In this document: in pieces, positions 34,423 through 45,879 of the stretch
Position numbering within the stretch: position 1 is the first letter of the stretch
Layout of the letters: every line of letters begins with the position of its first letter
Origin: Colletotrichum lupini
Taxonomy: Eukaryota; Ascomycota; Sordariomycetes; Glomerellales; Glomerellaceae
DNA length: 64,000 nt
Direction: 5' to 3'
Assembly: GCF_023278565.1 (NCBI RefSeq)
Contig: NC_064679.1
Span: 2,914,001 to 2,978,000, forward strand
The notes under the pieces: generated by a model
Seen by the model: the letters and a program-made list of their open reading frames with translations, nothing else
Databases searched by the model: none
Told to the model about the DNA's origin: nothing
Position numbers and translations under genes: made by a program

Positions 34423-37400
34423 ACCAAGACCGTGCTTTTACGGCCAGCTGACTTGACGATCCAGCAGGAGGATCCCACAACCTTGTAGGCGGAAGAGAAG
34501 CCGGAGCTGGGTCTGTCTGTCTGTGGCATGAAGCCGGGGCCAAGGATGGATCTGGGGTAATTGAGGCTTTCTCCCAACCGCCGGCGCAGCGGCTGCTCTG
34601 AAGTCTGACTTTCAGAGACAGAGAGACATGCAGTGGCATGAGTCGTTAAGGTTGTCTGGGGTTGCGGCAAAGGAGGGGGCTAATTCTAATCGGAAAACTC
34701 TCGCCGTCTGAGCTTCTGGCATGTTTGGGATGGCGTCCCGTGGAATTTTTGGACTGATAGCAGGCAGGGTCGCGAATTATTCTCGCTTCATTCATTCCGG
34801 CGCTGAAATCATTGGGCAGAGAAAGACAGTGCTTTGTGCTTTGGACGAACAGTCTACTCGACTGAGCGAGGTAAGCGAGTTAAACCCGTCATTCCTTACC
34901 TAGCACTCCTAGGTAGGCGTTATAGAGCACATTGCAATGGATCATCATCGATATCTGAGCTCTCTGCCGATGGGAGAGACGAAGAGGTGATCAGCAGACA
35001 AGAAAGACTGGCAGCTCGATTAGTTGGACCAGACGATTGGGGGCGCACAACCGGGTACGCCAGTCTTGTCAATGGGACGCCATGGCTATGTCTGGGGGAG
35101 TATATTCAGAGGCGGAATCTCGATTCGGCACCACTACCCCGTCGGTGGGCTGGGAAAGTGTAAGCGTTCCCATGAGTTTGCTGACTATTCTTAGCGAGAA
35201 GGCTTTCGAGAAGCTAGTGTTCTGATAGAATAGAAGGTTGCAGGGTATGTGTGAGCGGCAGGGGTGATCGGGATGACGAAGATTCTCGGATTAGTCGGTG
35301 AAGCGGATCGCATCGAAGAATTAGAAAGAAGTCGAAGAGAGGCATAGAGGGAGTCAAACAAACAGCATTTGAGGGTGTCGCGTTGCAGCACGTTGCAGCA
35401 ATGTGCTCACGCTGCACACCCCGCATGCTGGGAACTCGAGGTGATTCGATAGTCGATGTTCAGGAATGCGTTAGTAGTCAACGTGCTGAGATTCTGAACT
35501 CACCCTATCGCCGATTGGTTTTGGATGTTAGGGATGGCGGGAAAGGCGACATCATGCGGGCAGAACGCTTGGCGCGGGCGTCTTGGGGGGAGTTGAAGTC
35601 GATCTCAGCTATTAAAGCTGTGAGGCGTCCAAGTGAGTAGGGGGGATGCCAGAGAGCAGCATTGGCAGTGGGAGACCACCGCAGATAGTATTGTCACCTC
35701 ACATGAACGTCGTGAGATGGTGGTGCCAGCGGCTGTGGTGAACTGCCGTTGTGAAGGTGCATTAGGCCCAGGCGAAACGGGTTCATAACACTGTCAAGCC
35801 TGTCTCGACTCCTCGCGTGGGTCGTCGTTCGGAGCGGCGTGTGGAGCACGTTTTCTTCGCGACAGTCTCTCCGGCTTCGAGACTCCTTTTGCTCCGCTGA
35901 CAACTCGCATACCGTTCCACAGCACCCCGGGCATTGGGTGGCGCCCCTGAATCGCTGGCAGGCTGCAAGGTGGCTAAAGGCGTTTCTCTACGGCAATTTG
36001 GTCGACGACACACCTATCTTTGCTGAGGTTGACGCAATGGGAGTGTGTAAGATGGCACGCTTCAACGTAATGTCGAGATCTGGCTGAGGTGACCGGTGAG
36101 CAGATAGAGGAGCATGCAGCTGCACACCGGAGAACGTTACCTAAGACCTTGCACGAAAGGGTTGCTGAACACTTGTCCTGCAGTGGTGGTGTTTGCCATG
36201 GAAAAGGTGTGTACAAATTCGTGGGTGTGGCACGCGTGCCATGACAAACTGGGAATGCCAGCAGTCATGGCAAAGACTCAAAGGCGCGTGTGGAGGAGTA
36301 CGAAGCAACGTCAGGCATTCGCAGAGTCCCCCCATTGAATGACCAGTTTAGACTGCCTTTGTTTCGAGGCTCTGCAACCTCCGTTTGAAGAGAATTGGTT
36401 CTGTATGTAATCGGTTGAGTTGTAGTGGAGAGGAAGTGTAGTAATTCACTCGTCGTCACCCTTCCTTCCTGAGCCGATGAACGTTAGTCAAGGACCAATT
36501 TCTATTGGCTTCATCCATAGATGCCAATGGATTTTCCGTGGGATCTATGATTCTCTGGGTCTTCTCTGAGATAGCGTTGATATTGGACAGGAAGTTGTTT
36601 GAACACCGTTTGCTCCGGCTTCATCGTGGTTAGAAACAGCACGAGGCGATTTCAATCTCTCTGCCACTTGTTGTAAACTTGAGACACCCCGGACTGGGGA
36701 TGCCCAATGGAGATCAGCGCAGTCTTGAGGGGTCGGCCGGAGCCAGGTCGTTTGCATTCTCGAAGGGATCCATCCCGGATGGCCCATCGACGATCTGAGT
36801 GTCCCTCACAGAGATCCGCAGCCCCCAAAACAAAGGAGGGGTGACAACCTGGGACCGGCGGCGCCGTCAAGAGGACCCTATGGTCAAGCAGGAACGCAGG
36901 AAACCGCGGGCAGCGAGTATTAAACGCAAACACAGCTTTAGGCGGAGACTTTTCTGTTTTTGATAGGGCCAACAGGCTGAGGTGCCGTGGTACCGCGAAT
37001 GTGACGGTGTATTCCGAATAGAATGCACCAAAAGGGCTATCTCGTGGCACGATAGGATACTAGCAAGCCACCCATGGCTATGTCGCGACGAGGGTGTTGA
37101 GTATTGACACTTCGAGAGGAGGTTTCCTCTCCAATTAGCTACGACACCTCTTGATGAGGAGACCAGCTGATGGTGTCTCACCACGATGGCATGGGCTGGG
37201 ACGGGAAGCCCCAATGCAAGTGCCATCTAGCATGCCCTGCACTTTTGTCCCCGGCGGGACCAACGTGCGGCATCGGCTTGTACTGACTAACCGGCGGAAA
37301 CGCGGATGTCATCCATCCAAAGTCGAGCGGTGTCAGCTAGACAAACGAGGGTTGCGTGGGTTGTTGCTAACCAAAAGGCCCCCTGTACTCTGTCATAGGT

Positions 37401-38841
37401 GGTACTGAATTACGTCGCTCGACAACGGAATTGGAGTGGAGGAGTGACCGTTGAAAAATAGTTGTGCTCTAGCTTGTTGTCCTTGTGTCTCCTGTGACGG
37501 ACCATGTGGATAGTGGCCTCGGCTTCGGAGTTGGAAGGCGGGGGCTGAGAGCTGGAGGACCGAAGATGGGACAGCCGTGTTTGCGAGAATGGCATTTGGC
37601 TGGTGGACCCTTGGAGAGATGTCTTTGGAGGGTCCGGTTGAGTTGGTGGTAAATAAGCCGCGCCCATCTCCGTATTAATGATCCATGGGCCATGAATGGC
37701 ATTTTGCGAGAGACAGGCATGTTTGGCTAGCGTGCCGCGCAAGGGAGCAGGAGGAGCAGAGTTTCCCATGTGGTCGTGTCAAACTTTGGGCTGGTGTTTC
37801 TGGCGCTCTCCCTTGGTGTGAAGACAAGGTCGTCTTGGGCTGAAGTTTGAAGAAGGGGTGCAGTACGTGTATCATGTCGGAAGTAAAGGCAAAAGAGCAA
37901 CACTGTAGAGAGGGGACGAAAGCGTTGATTTGCCCGCCGAGTCCGTTGTTGTCACCATTTAGAGGGCGCAAGGGAGATGGATAGCAACACCAGAGATAAG
38001 GAAAGCAAAACAAAGCTCGAGAGATATGATACGACCGACTCTTTGCCGAGCACGGTGACTGTCGCTCTATCCGTACAAACACCAGAAGGGTTGCGTGTGG
38101 GTGTGCGAAAGACCGGGAGTTGAGGGTGGTAGGGCGAGGCAGGCCGTGGGTTTGGAGGGTCTCGCTGCATGGTGTACTGTATAAGTGTTGCTGCGCAGGA
38201 TTTCTTGCATGGCCGTTGTTGATTTTCGTCTTGTCCTTGGTAACTCGTTTCTTTTCCCGGGTTGCCGTCTTCCTCTTCCTCCTCCTTTTCCTGTCCCCAC
38301 CCCTCCGCGGGTCTTCGGAGCCCCCCGATTTCTCCGTCTCCCTGATACCTGGGATGCCAATGAGGCACATGAGTGACGGGCGAAGTGTGTCGTGACTCCT
38401 GAGGCAGTTGGAAAGAGACCGTGATGGCGATGAGGCAAAGAAACAAAGGGTATCCGTAAAGGCAGCTCCGTGCTGGTGATACTGAGTGAGAACGGAACCT
38501 TGAAGCAAGAAGCCTGGGACTGACCACAACAACTCTGCCCTGTCCGCTGGACCGTTGTTGATTTGTTTCCAGCGGACAAAACCTCCGAGTGGTCACCCCC
38601 AAGTGGCTGCCCCTCCACCAGCCCAGCGAAGCCGAAGCGTGATGCAATGGCCAGGGCTCAGGGCAGGGCCAGTGTCCCGATTCCCGTCTCGTCCAATGTG
38701 TGACTCGAGGTGGTGCGGTGGTGAGGTGGTGGTCTTCTCCGCCCTCTCTCTTGTCCCGTCTTTCCTACCTGCTGTACGTACCCCGTGCCTATGAATACAC
38801 AGTAGGTACCTTACACTGCCTTACCTGCCCAGCCAAGTGCC

Positions 38842-38892
38842 CTACCTACTGTGTAGGTAGCGTCAAGTGAGGGCAAGTACCTAGCTAGGTAC
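38842..38892. promoter_or_regulatory. TACCTA palindrome pair upstream of the RIM15 kinase gene
   Basis: CTACCTAC-TGT-GTAGGTAG (38842-38860) is a perfect inverted repeat with a 3-nt spacer, and GTACCTAGCTAGGTAC (38877-38892) is a perfect 16-bp palindrome 16 bp further on. More half-sites (GTAGGTACCTTAC, CCTTACCTG) precede them from 38800. They lie 1.27 kb before the kinase ATG. A role as binding sites is inference. Confidence 0.5.
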
Positions 38893-40157
38893 GGCAGGCG
38901 GGCACCTTCTTGGATTCTCCTCTGCTCCTGCCCCTTCCCTTCCCTTTCCTTCCACCTTTCTGCCTTCCTATCCCCTCCACTTCCCCCAAAAAAGCCCCAA
39001 AAAGTCACACCCGACTCCCCGACACCCTCGCTCGTGTTTTAGCTACCGAGCTAACTGATTATGGCCCTAGACTGCATTGAGTAGAAGTACGCGGCGTCGC
39101 ATACAGATTTGGCGTGTTATGCATGTACATCTACTGGGTCGAGCTTGGTGCATACTTCTTTGATTGGCCAGACGGTCCCTTCATCCCCGCTTTATTCACC
39201 CACCCTGACCACCAAATGCTTCTCAAGACCCATAATAAGGACGCGACCACTGAGCACCTCTTGCCCTGCTTGCTTCGAGGCGTGGATAGTGCTGGCTCGG
39301 TTTGACTGGGCTCTTGCCGACCTGATTGAGACTGACCTGGAGAGTTTCTCCTCTGTACCTTCCATCCACGTACCTTAACTGAGGGCTGCTAAGTGCTAAA
39401 CGCAAAAAGGCCAACGTAAAGACGGTAATGAGTGACTGACACCATCATCACAAAGGGCCACCCTGCGGCGTGAACTTTTGCCTGTGCCGTTCCCTGGGTT
39501 CTTTTTTTTTTCTTCCTACCAGGATTTTCTCTTGGTGTTTTGTTTGACGACGACACACAAGGTCCAGTACGGCCAACGACCTTTGCGAGCTCTGGCCCTG
39601 ACTGCAACGCCTATCGTCGCGTTCACCTTCGCGTCTCCCCTCGTCGACTCATTCCGTCCTCGCCCGTCTTTCGAATAGACAACGAAGAAACCTTGGTCGG
39701 TCGGTCCACCAGAACCACCACCTCCATTGGCATTCGATCACCTTCACTTCCACCCACGTCGAGCCCACCCCTTCCGATTCCCAAGCTCCTTTCCTGGAGT
39801 CTTCGACCGCTCGTCGCCAACAATACCTTCAGTTCTCTTTCCACGCCTCCGCACCAGAGTGGGTAGTGTCTTGTGTCCAACACTAGAGCTCCCATCGCTA
39901 CTTTGTGCCTTGGACCCTTTCGCTTCGATTCCCGTCATGTCTCGTGGTCTGGCTTGCCTTTAGTCTTGGCCCTTTGCCAGACAACCTGGCTCTTACTCGG
40001 TCTTTCGAGTTGAACCAATTCGCGACTTGCAACAGCCACGACATCCTCACGCCCTACCTCGAACACACACTCTCCAGACAGTCCTCGCTTGCCGAGACGA
40101 TTCAAAACGGCCAATGGTATCGAAACAATCCGGGATCTCACCCGCTTCTCTCCCACA

Positions 40158-43100
40158 ATGGAACCACCGCAACTCAACATGCTGGCGCCACCGGCCGTGA
40201 CCTCTCTCCGGGCACAGGCCGGCGTCATGGAACGGTCTTTGAGCGAAGATATCCGAGAGGAACGAGAAGAACTACGTGAAGCTGCCGAGCAGACTCTCAA
40301 TGTCATTCTTGACCTCAACCTCGACGGCACTATTCGATGGGTGAGTCCGTCATGGACCGATGTGATAGGCACTCTGCCCGACTCGGTCAAAGGAACTGCG
40401 ATAGCCGATTTGATCGTCAGCGAGAACAAGACGGCATTCGCGGATACCGTAGAGTACATGAAGAAGGACGACTCGCGGAGCCACAGAGTACGCTTCGCCG
40501 TCACAATGGGTCCACTATCCAGGTTGCTACCCGTTGAAGGCCTTCAAGACCAGGAGCCCAATGAGGCCGACGGAGGGGTTCCCGAGGCCATTGATCTGGA
40601 AGCCCAGGGCATCATGGTTTACGATGGTGTCTCGGGAGGAGAGAGTCATGTAAGTATCCATACTGCCGTTACCAGCCTGACTTTTTTGTTAACAAGGCGC
40701 CTGCTAGACTATGTGGATGATTCGACCCTATATTGCACCCAGAGAGATCAAGATTGACCTCCCTGCTGTGATTGTCGACTCTCTTGGATCTGGTGCTGAA
40801 GTCCTCGCAAGCTATCTCACGCAGCTAGCCGAGTCTGGCGTCGATGACCCCGAAAACCACCCGCCGCCTTTGCCCGTTCTGTGCCGTATTTGCGAGCGAC
40901 AAATTTCTCCTTGGTGGTTCGAAAAACATACCGACTTGTGTCTGCAGGAGCATCGGGCAGAGATGGATGTACAGATGGCGCAGGACAGTTTGACGGACCA
41001 CCGACACTCCATTGTGAAAGTTCTCGATGCTCTCGAGGCGAGAAAAAGCCGGCCACTCACAGGCGACCAACTATCTGGCCCTGCTGCTGAGTACAAGGGC
41101 CTGCCAATCGGTCCTCCTCTATCAGCCTCGTCATCCCCCGGGAGTTCCGTTTCGCAATCGAGAGAGAGATCAGGTGGGTTCGGTCATTCCAGAGCTCGAT
41201 CTTTCGCCATCAGACGTCCTCAAGCAAGGATCGTAGAGTTGCTCCTTGACCTCTGCGATACCGCCATTGAAGTCAGCACTCCAGCGGTGAAGGAGGCTTC
41301 GTCGCAAAACCCTGGCGAGATCAGGACGCAATCTCCTCAGTCCGAGTCCCGCATCTCACAAGTCATGCAATGGCAATCTCCCAGCACCAACACTCTGGAA
41401 CAGGAGCAGGGCCTGGCTCTGCTCTGCGCCGACACTGAAAAGGCCGCGAAAACCAAGGTTGAAGCCGTCTTCAGACACCGGAAAATCATCGAGTATGCGG
41501 AGCGCATCAGGATTGAATTCGCGGTCATCGTCCAGGACTGCATAGATGAAGCAATGCGGAAAGCAGCTCGAATCGCAGCTGGTCGGCTGAGCGATTCGAC
41601 TGAAGACGAGGAAGAGGAACAAGCTACACCGGCGCAAGAGGAGCTCTTCTTCCAAGGATCATTTGAAAATCCTTCAGCCCTCGCGGCTGCTCTGCAAAAT
41701 GTCAGCCTCAATGACAACAACGACAGGCCAAGACCTACCTCCTTTGTGGAATCTGCGCGCTCAAGCAGCCCTAGAGAGTGTCCGACGCCAAGATCGAATT
41801 TGGGTGGTCTGAACCCAACTGCACCTGCCCGCGAGTCCCGGCGAGAGTCGTTGCTTTTCGAGAGTGACGCTGGAGACAGCGATGGAAGTATTCGCTCTTC
41901 TTCTGTGACTTCTCGACAGCCACCGCGTACCGACTCTCCGATATCTGAGTTTGGCGATCTTCGTCGTGCAGCTAGCTCGAGACAGCATCATCGTAGAAGC
42001 ATCATTCTGCCCGGTACGTCTTCACCTCGACGACAGGAGTCACCTTCGCGTATGAATCAACCGTCGTCCCCTCTACGAATCATCAAGCCGCGCAATTTCC
42101 CGTTTCCACAAGATGGCATTACATCACCAGAAGCATCACCCTTGCTACCCGGGAGTGATTTCAGCTCTCCAGCTCATTTGCCAGCAAATCACCACCGGCG
42201 ACAGTCCTCAGCAGCCATGTCCGAGTTTGTCATGAAAGGTCCACCATCCCCTAGAATGGCTGCCCACCAGCCTCCTCCTCAGGCAAGGCCGGCGCCTCCT
42301 TCCATCAAAGATTTCGAGATCATCAAGCCAATCAGCAAAGGCGCTTTTGGCAGTGTCTACTTGTCCAAGAAGAAGTCAACTGGAGAATACTTCGCTATCA
42401 AGGTGTTGAAGAAGGCAGACATGGTTGCCAAGAATCAGGTGGGCAATGTCAAGGCTGAACGCGCCATCATGATGTGGCAAGGCACCAGCGAATTCGTCGC
42501 TAAGCTCTACTGGACCTTTTCCAGCAAAGATTACCTGTATCTCGTGATGGAGTATCTCAACGGTGGCGACTGTGCGTCTCTGATCAAGGTTCTGGGTGGT
42601 CTGCCAGAAGACTGGGTGAAGAAATATCTGGGTGAGGTGGTTCTTGGCGTGGAACACCTGCATAGTCGGAGCATCATTCACCGCGATCTCAAGCCAGACA
42701 ATTTGCTCATCGACCAAAAGGGTCACCTGAAACTCACGGATTTCGGTTTATCGCGCATGGGGTTAGTTGGGCGACAGAAGCGAGCGCTGGACAATCAGAA
42801 TTCCGATCCCACGCCTGATCTCCTCAAGCAGGGGCCATTTGCCCGCTCAGCATCTCTGGCATCGTCTCGGTCAACCTCGCTTGACCTTCATGGTCATACT
42901 CACTCGCCTAGCATGACGCCGCAGATGACACCTGACACTGGCTCCAGCGGGGGTCAGCCCTCATACTTCGCCTTGGGAGGGCCGGAGGCCCGACGAGTCT
43001 CCAGCCAGCGTAGCGATAGCGGTGGCAGCGAAACTCTTGCTCGCATGCTCAACAGCTTTACCTTGACCGATCAAGAGCACAATGTCCCGGCCCAAAACGC

Positions 43101-45879
43101 TCAGCCGACGCAGGATGATGCGAATGAAAGCACCGGACAACCGTCGCCAGACATGGCGGCACTCCACCACACCAGCACTCAGTCCAGCATTGACTACCTG
43201 GGAAAGAATACTCCGCCTCAGTCTACGATGATGCCTCCGCCGATGGCCCTATTCGATCCCGAAGACACCAACCGCCGTTTTGTGGGGACACCCGACTACC
43301 TCGCCCCCGAGACTATCAACGGTGAGAAGCAAGACGAGACCAGTGATTGGTGGTCTGTTGGCTGCATCATGTTTGAATTCCTCTACGGATTTCCGCCATT
43401 CCATGCCGACGAAGCGGAGCAAGTCTTCGAGAATATCCTCGCACGCAAGATTCAGTGGCCGGATGAGAACGAATGCGAACCAATCTCAGATGAGGCGAAA
43501 GATCTGATTAACAAGCTGCTCTGTATGGAGCCCCAGTCGCGCCTTGGAGCCAATCGAGAGGATAAGTTCCCTTGCGGTGGAGACGAGATTCGCAGCCACT
43601 CTTGGTTTGAGGGCGTCAACTGGGACACTTTGTTGGAGGATGAAGCTCAGTTCGTTCCCCAACTCGAGCACCCAGAAGATACCGAATACTTTGATGCTCG
43701 TGGCGCCGTATTGCAGTCCTTTGCCGAAGAGATGGAGGATCAGCTCTCGCCGCCGGTTTCTGGCGCAGGCTCAGACTACCATGACCGGCCGCATGACGCC
43801 TTGTCCAGGGTCCGATCTCAAGTCAACTCGATTAAACGCAACTTGATGCCTCTCCACATTCCTCCACACGTTCGGGACTTGAAGAGTAGACGGCTTAGTG
43901 AGCCTGTTGTTGCCGATGACTTTGGTAGCTTCGCCTTCAAGAATCTTCCTGTGCTCGAGAAGGCCAACAAGGACGTCATTCAGAAACTTAGAGCAGAGGC
44001 ATTGGCATCTCAAAATAAACCTACCGTCGTGAGTCCAGGCGGCAGTGTTACTTCGCCTGGCCCAGCTCTCGAGGGCAGTCCGGTACTTGCCAATCCTATT
44101 CAAAGAACAATTTCCAACGCGAAGAACCGACCTCAATCACCGTCCGGCCTCAGTCATGCGGCCTCGTCTCCGAGCAGGGCATCTCAGCCATCGTCGCCAT
44201 TACTAGTCTCGTTCGTCGCAGGCCAAGGCAGCGAAGGCCGGCGCAAGGCCTCCAGCAACTCCTCCAGCCTTTCACAGCAATCGAGCGCTCATCAGCCCAC
44301 GTCTCTCGACATTCCTCGAGTGCCACCGAGCCTGCAGAAGGCAGCAACAAGTGTAGCCGCATCCCCCGTCAAGGGTCGTGGGGCTGCACCTCCACCACCG
44401 CTGGCCCTCTCGCCGCAGAAGATCGTGTCAACGCCCAGACAGGCCTCCAGCAGCCGATCGAGATCTTTGACTGTTGGCTCGCAATCCCAAGAGGGGAGCC
44501 CCATTACCTCTGACGTTCTATCACACCACCGCAATCGTCGCAGCCAGGTCTTCGACATGTCACCTTCGTCGTCCGACAATGAAGGCGAAAAGCACAACGC
44601 ACTTCTCCGAGTGCAGCGTCGCCGCCAGAGTTCCCGTCGCCTTTCCCAAATCGCATTTGACGGGGGCCCGATGTTCCGCCCACTGGATGTCTTAATCTGC
44701 GAGGATCATCCGGTCTCTCGCATGGTCATGGAAAAGCTCCTGGAGAAGTTGCGCTGCCGTACCATTTCGGTATCGAATGGATCAGAAGCTGTCAGATACG
44801 CCATGAGCGAGATCAAGTTTGATATCATCTTCTTGGAGTATAGGTTGCCTCAGATCAATGGCGCTGATGTGGCCCGCATGATTCGGGAGACTAAGAACAC
44901 GAACTCGCATACGCCCATCGTCGCAATTACGGCCTATCTCAAAGAGTTGCAGGCTCCGCATTACTTTGATTCACTGATTGAGAAGCCTATCTCGAGTTCT
45001 AAGCTCACAGAAGTGCTCAAGAATCTTTGTCAGTGGAAGCCGGAATCGCCTGGCGTCAACTTCTCGATGTCACTTGGACACTCTCACCCTGTGCCCTCTG
45101 GCCTTCGTCAAACCAGCTCTCGAACAGACGATAGCCCGACATCGAGTTCATCGCTGTACGCTGGACGACCAGGTAGCAGCCTCATCACTTCGCGTGAGGA
45201 CTCCATCAGTTCTAGTCTCTTCGGCGACTCCGAGTCAGTGTCGACAGATGATGTGCCAGTGGTGATCAGCAGAAAGGCTACTGGCGACTGGGACGAAGGT
45301 GGCCTGGGTATCAGCCAGGATGAAGTTATTCAACCGGTCAAATCACCGAAGTCACTGCCGCAGCTCCCACAACTGGTGACGCAGCAGTCTGCTCCGGGGC
45401 AGCTGGAGCACACTCGACGATCGGCACCGCCGCCTTCGGTAGAGAAGCTGAAAGCCCGGAAAGAGCACATGGAGAAACGCCTTGCCGAGGGTACAGATTC
45501 GGCTGACGATGAAGATGAAGAGCTTGGCTCGGGCCGTGACAAGCTATTCCGAGGCAAACCCTTACTGCCGAGCTCTAAGCTAGGAATCGAGATGATGAGG
45601 GCCGATAGCCACGACAGTATCACTTTTGGGTCCGAGAGTACGCCGGAGCCTGTCACACAAGTTGTGACACCTTCCAAGGAAATCGACATGCCTTCGTACG
45701 AGACTTTGCGGGCAGCAGCCACGCGTACGCCCCCGGATAGTGGCATAAGCTCAGAAGACAAGACACTCGGCCCCGGCGTTGACGAGACGCCAAAGCCGCT
45801 GCCGACAAACAGAGAGAACGCAGACGAAGAGCCAACGCCAAAATCTTTGGTGGATCGATCTGCGGCACCGGAGAACTAG
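40158..45879 (+). CDS. rim15: RIM15-type PAS/AGC protein kinase with receiver domain
   Basis: Two exons (40158-40649, 40708-45879; GTAAGT/GCTAG) give 1887 aa. Rim15-type kinases couple nutrient signals (TOR, PKA) to quiescence and stress programmes through endosulfine and PP2A. Domains in order: PAS-like region (about 40-180, ILDLNLDGTIRWVSPSW), a zinc-finger-like CRIC...HTDLC (223-243), Ser/Pro-rich linker, AGC kinase from 700 to about 1150 with GAFGSVY, K729, HRD Asp824, DFG Asp842, an insert of about 165 residues before FVGTPDYLAPE (from 1022), then Ser-rich sequence and a receiver domain (1490-1605). Kinase residues are all present. The receiver keeps the acidic pair E1496/D1497 and K1590, but the phospho-acceptor position is Glu1541 (FLEYRLP). 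The frame is open upstream only to a TTG, so I use the first ATG. Confidence 0.95.

Larger units (their letters stand above)
31709..40157. other. 8.4-kb gene-free block between the tandem repeat and the RIM15 kinase
   Basis: I find no gene I can support. Frames up to 285 codons (37675-38532, minus) overlap others in different frames, are rich in Ser/Pro/Arg and match no family I know. Visible structure: poly-C low complexity (32202-32367), T22 next to a G-run (34381-34422), palindromes at 33360-33375, 33423-33432, 38842-38860 and 38877-38892. The last 0.7 kb is CT-rich and probably forms the promoter and leader of the kinase gene. Confidence 0.5.

Noticed and set aside
37675..38647. 231- and 285-codon overlapping frames on the minus strand
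   Set aside because: Two phases open over the same DNA, no domain, no ATG context or splice support; I treat the stretch as non-coding.
40089..40157. Upstream start of the RIM15 kinase at 40089
   Set aside because: The frame there opens with TTG, which is not a normal nuclear start in these fungi; the first ATG is at 40158.
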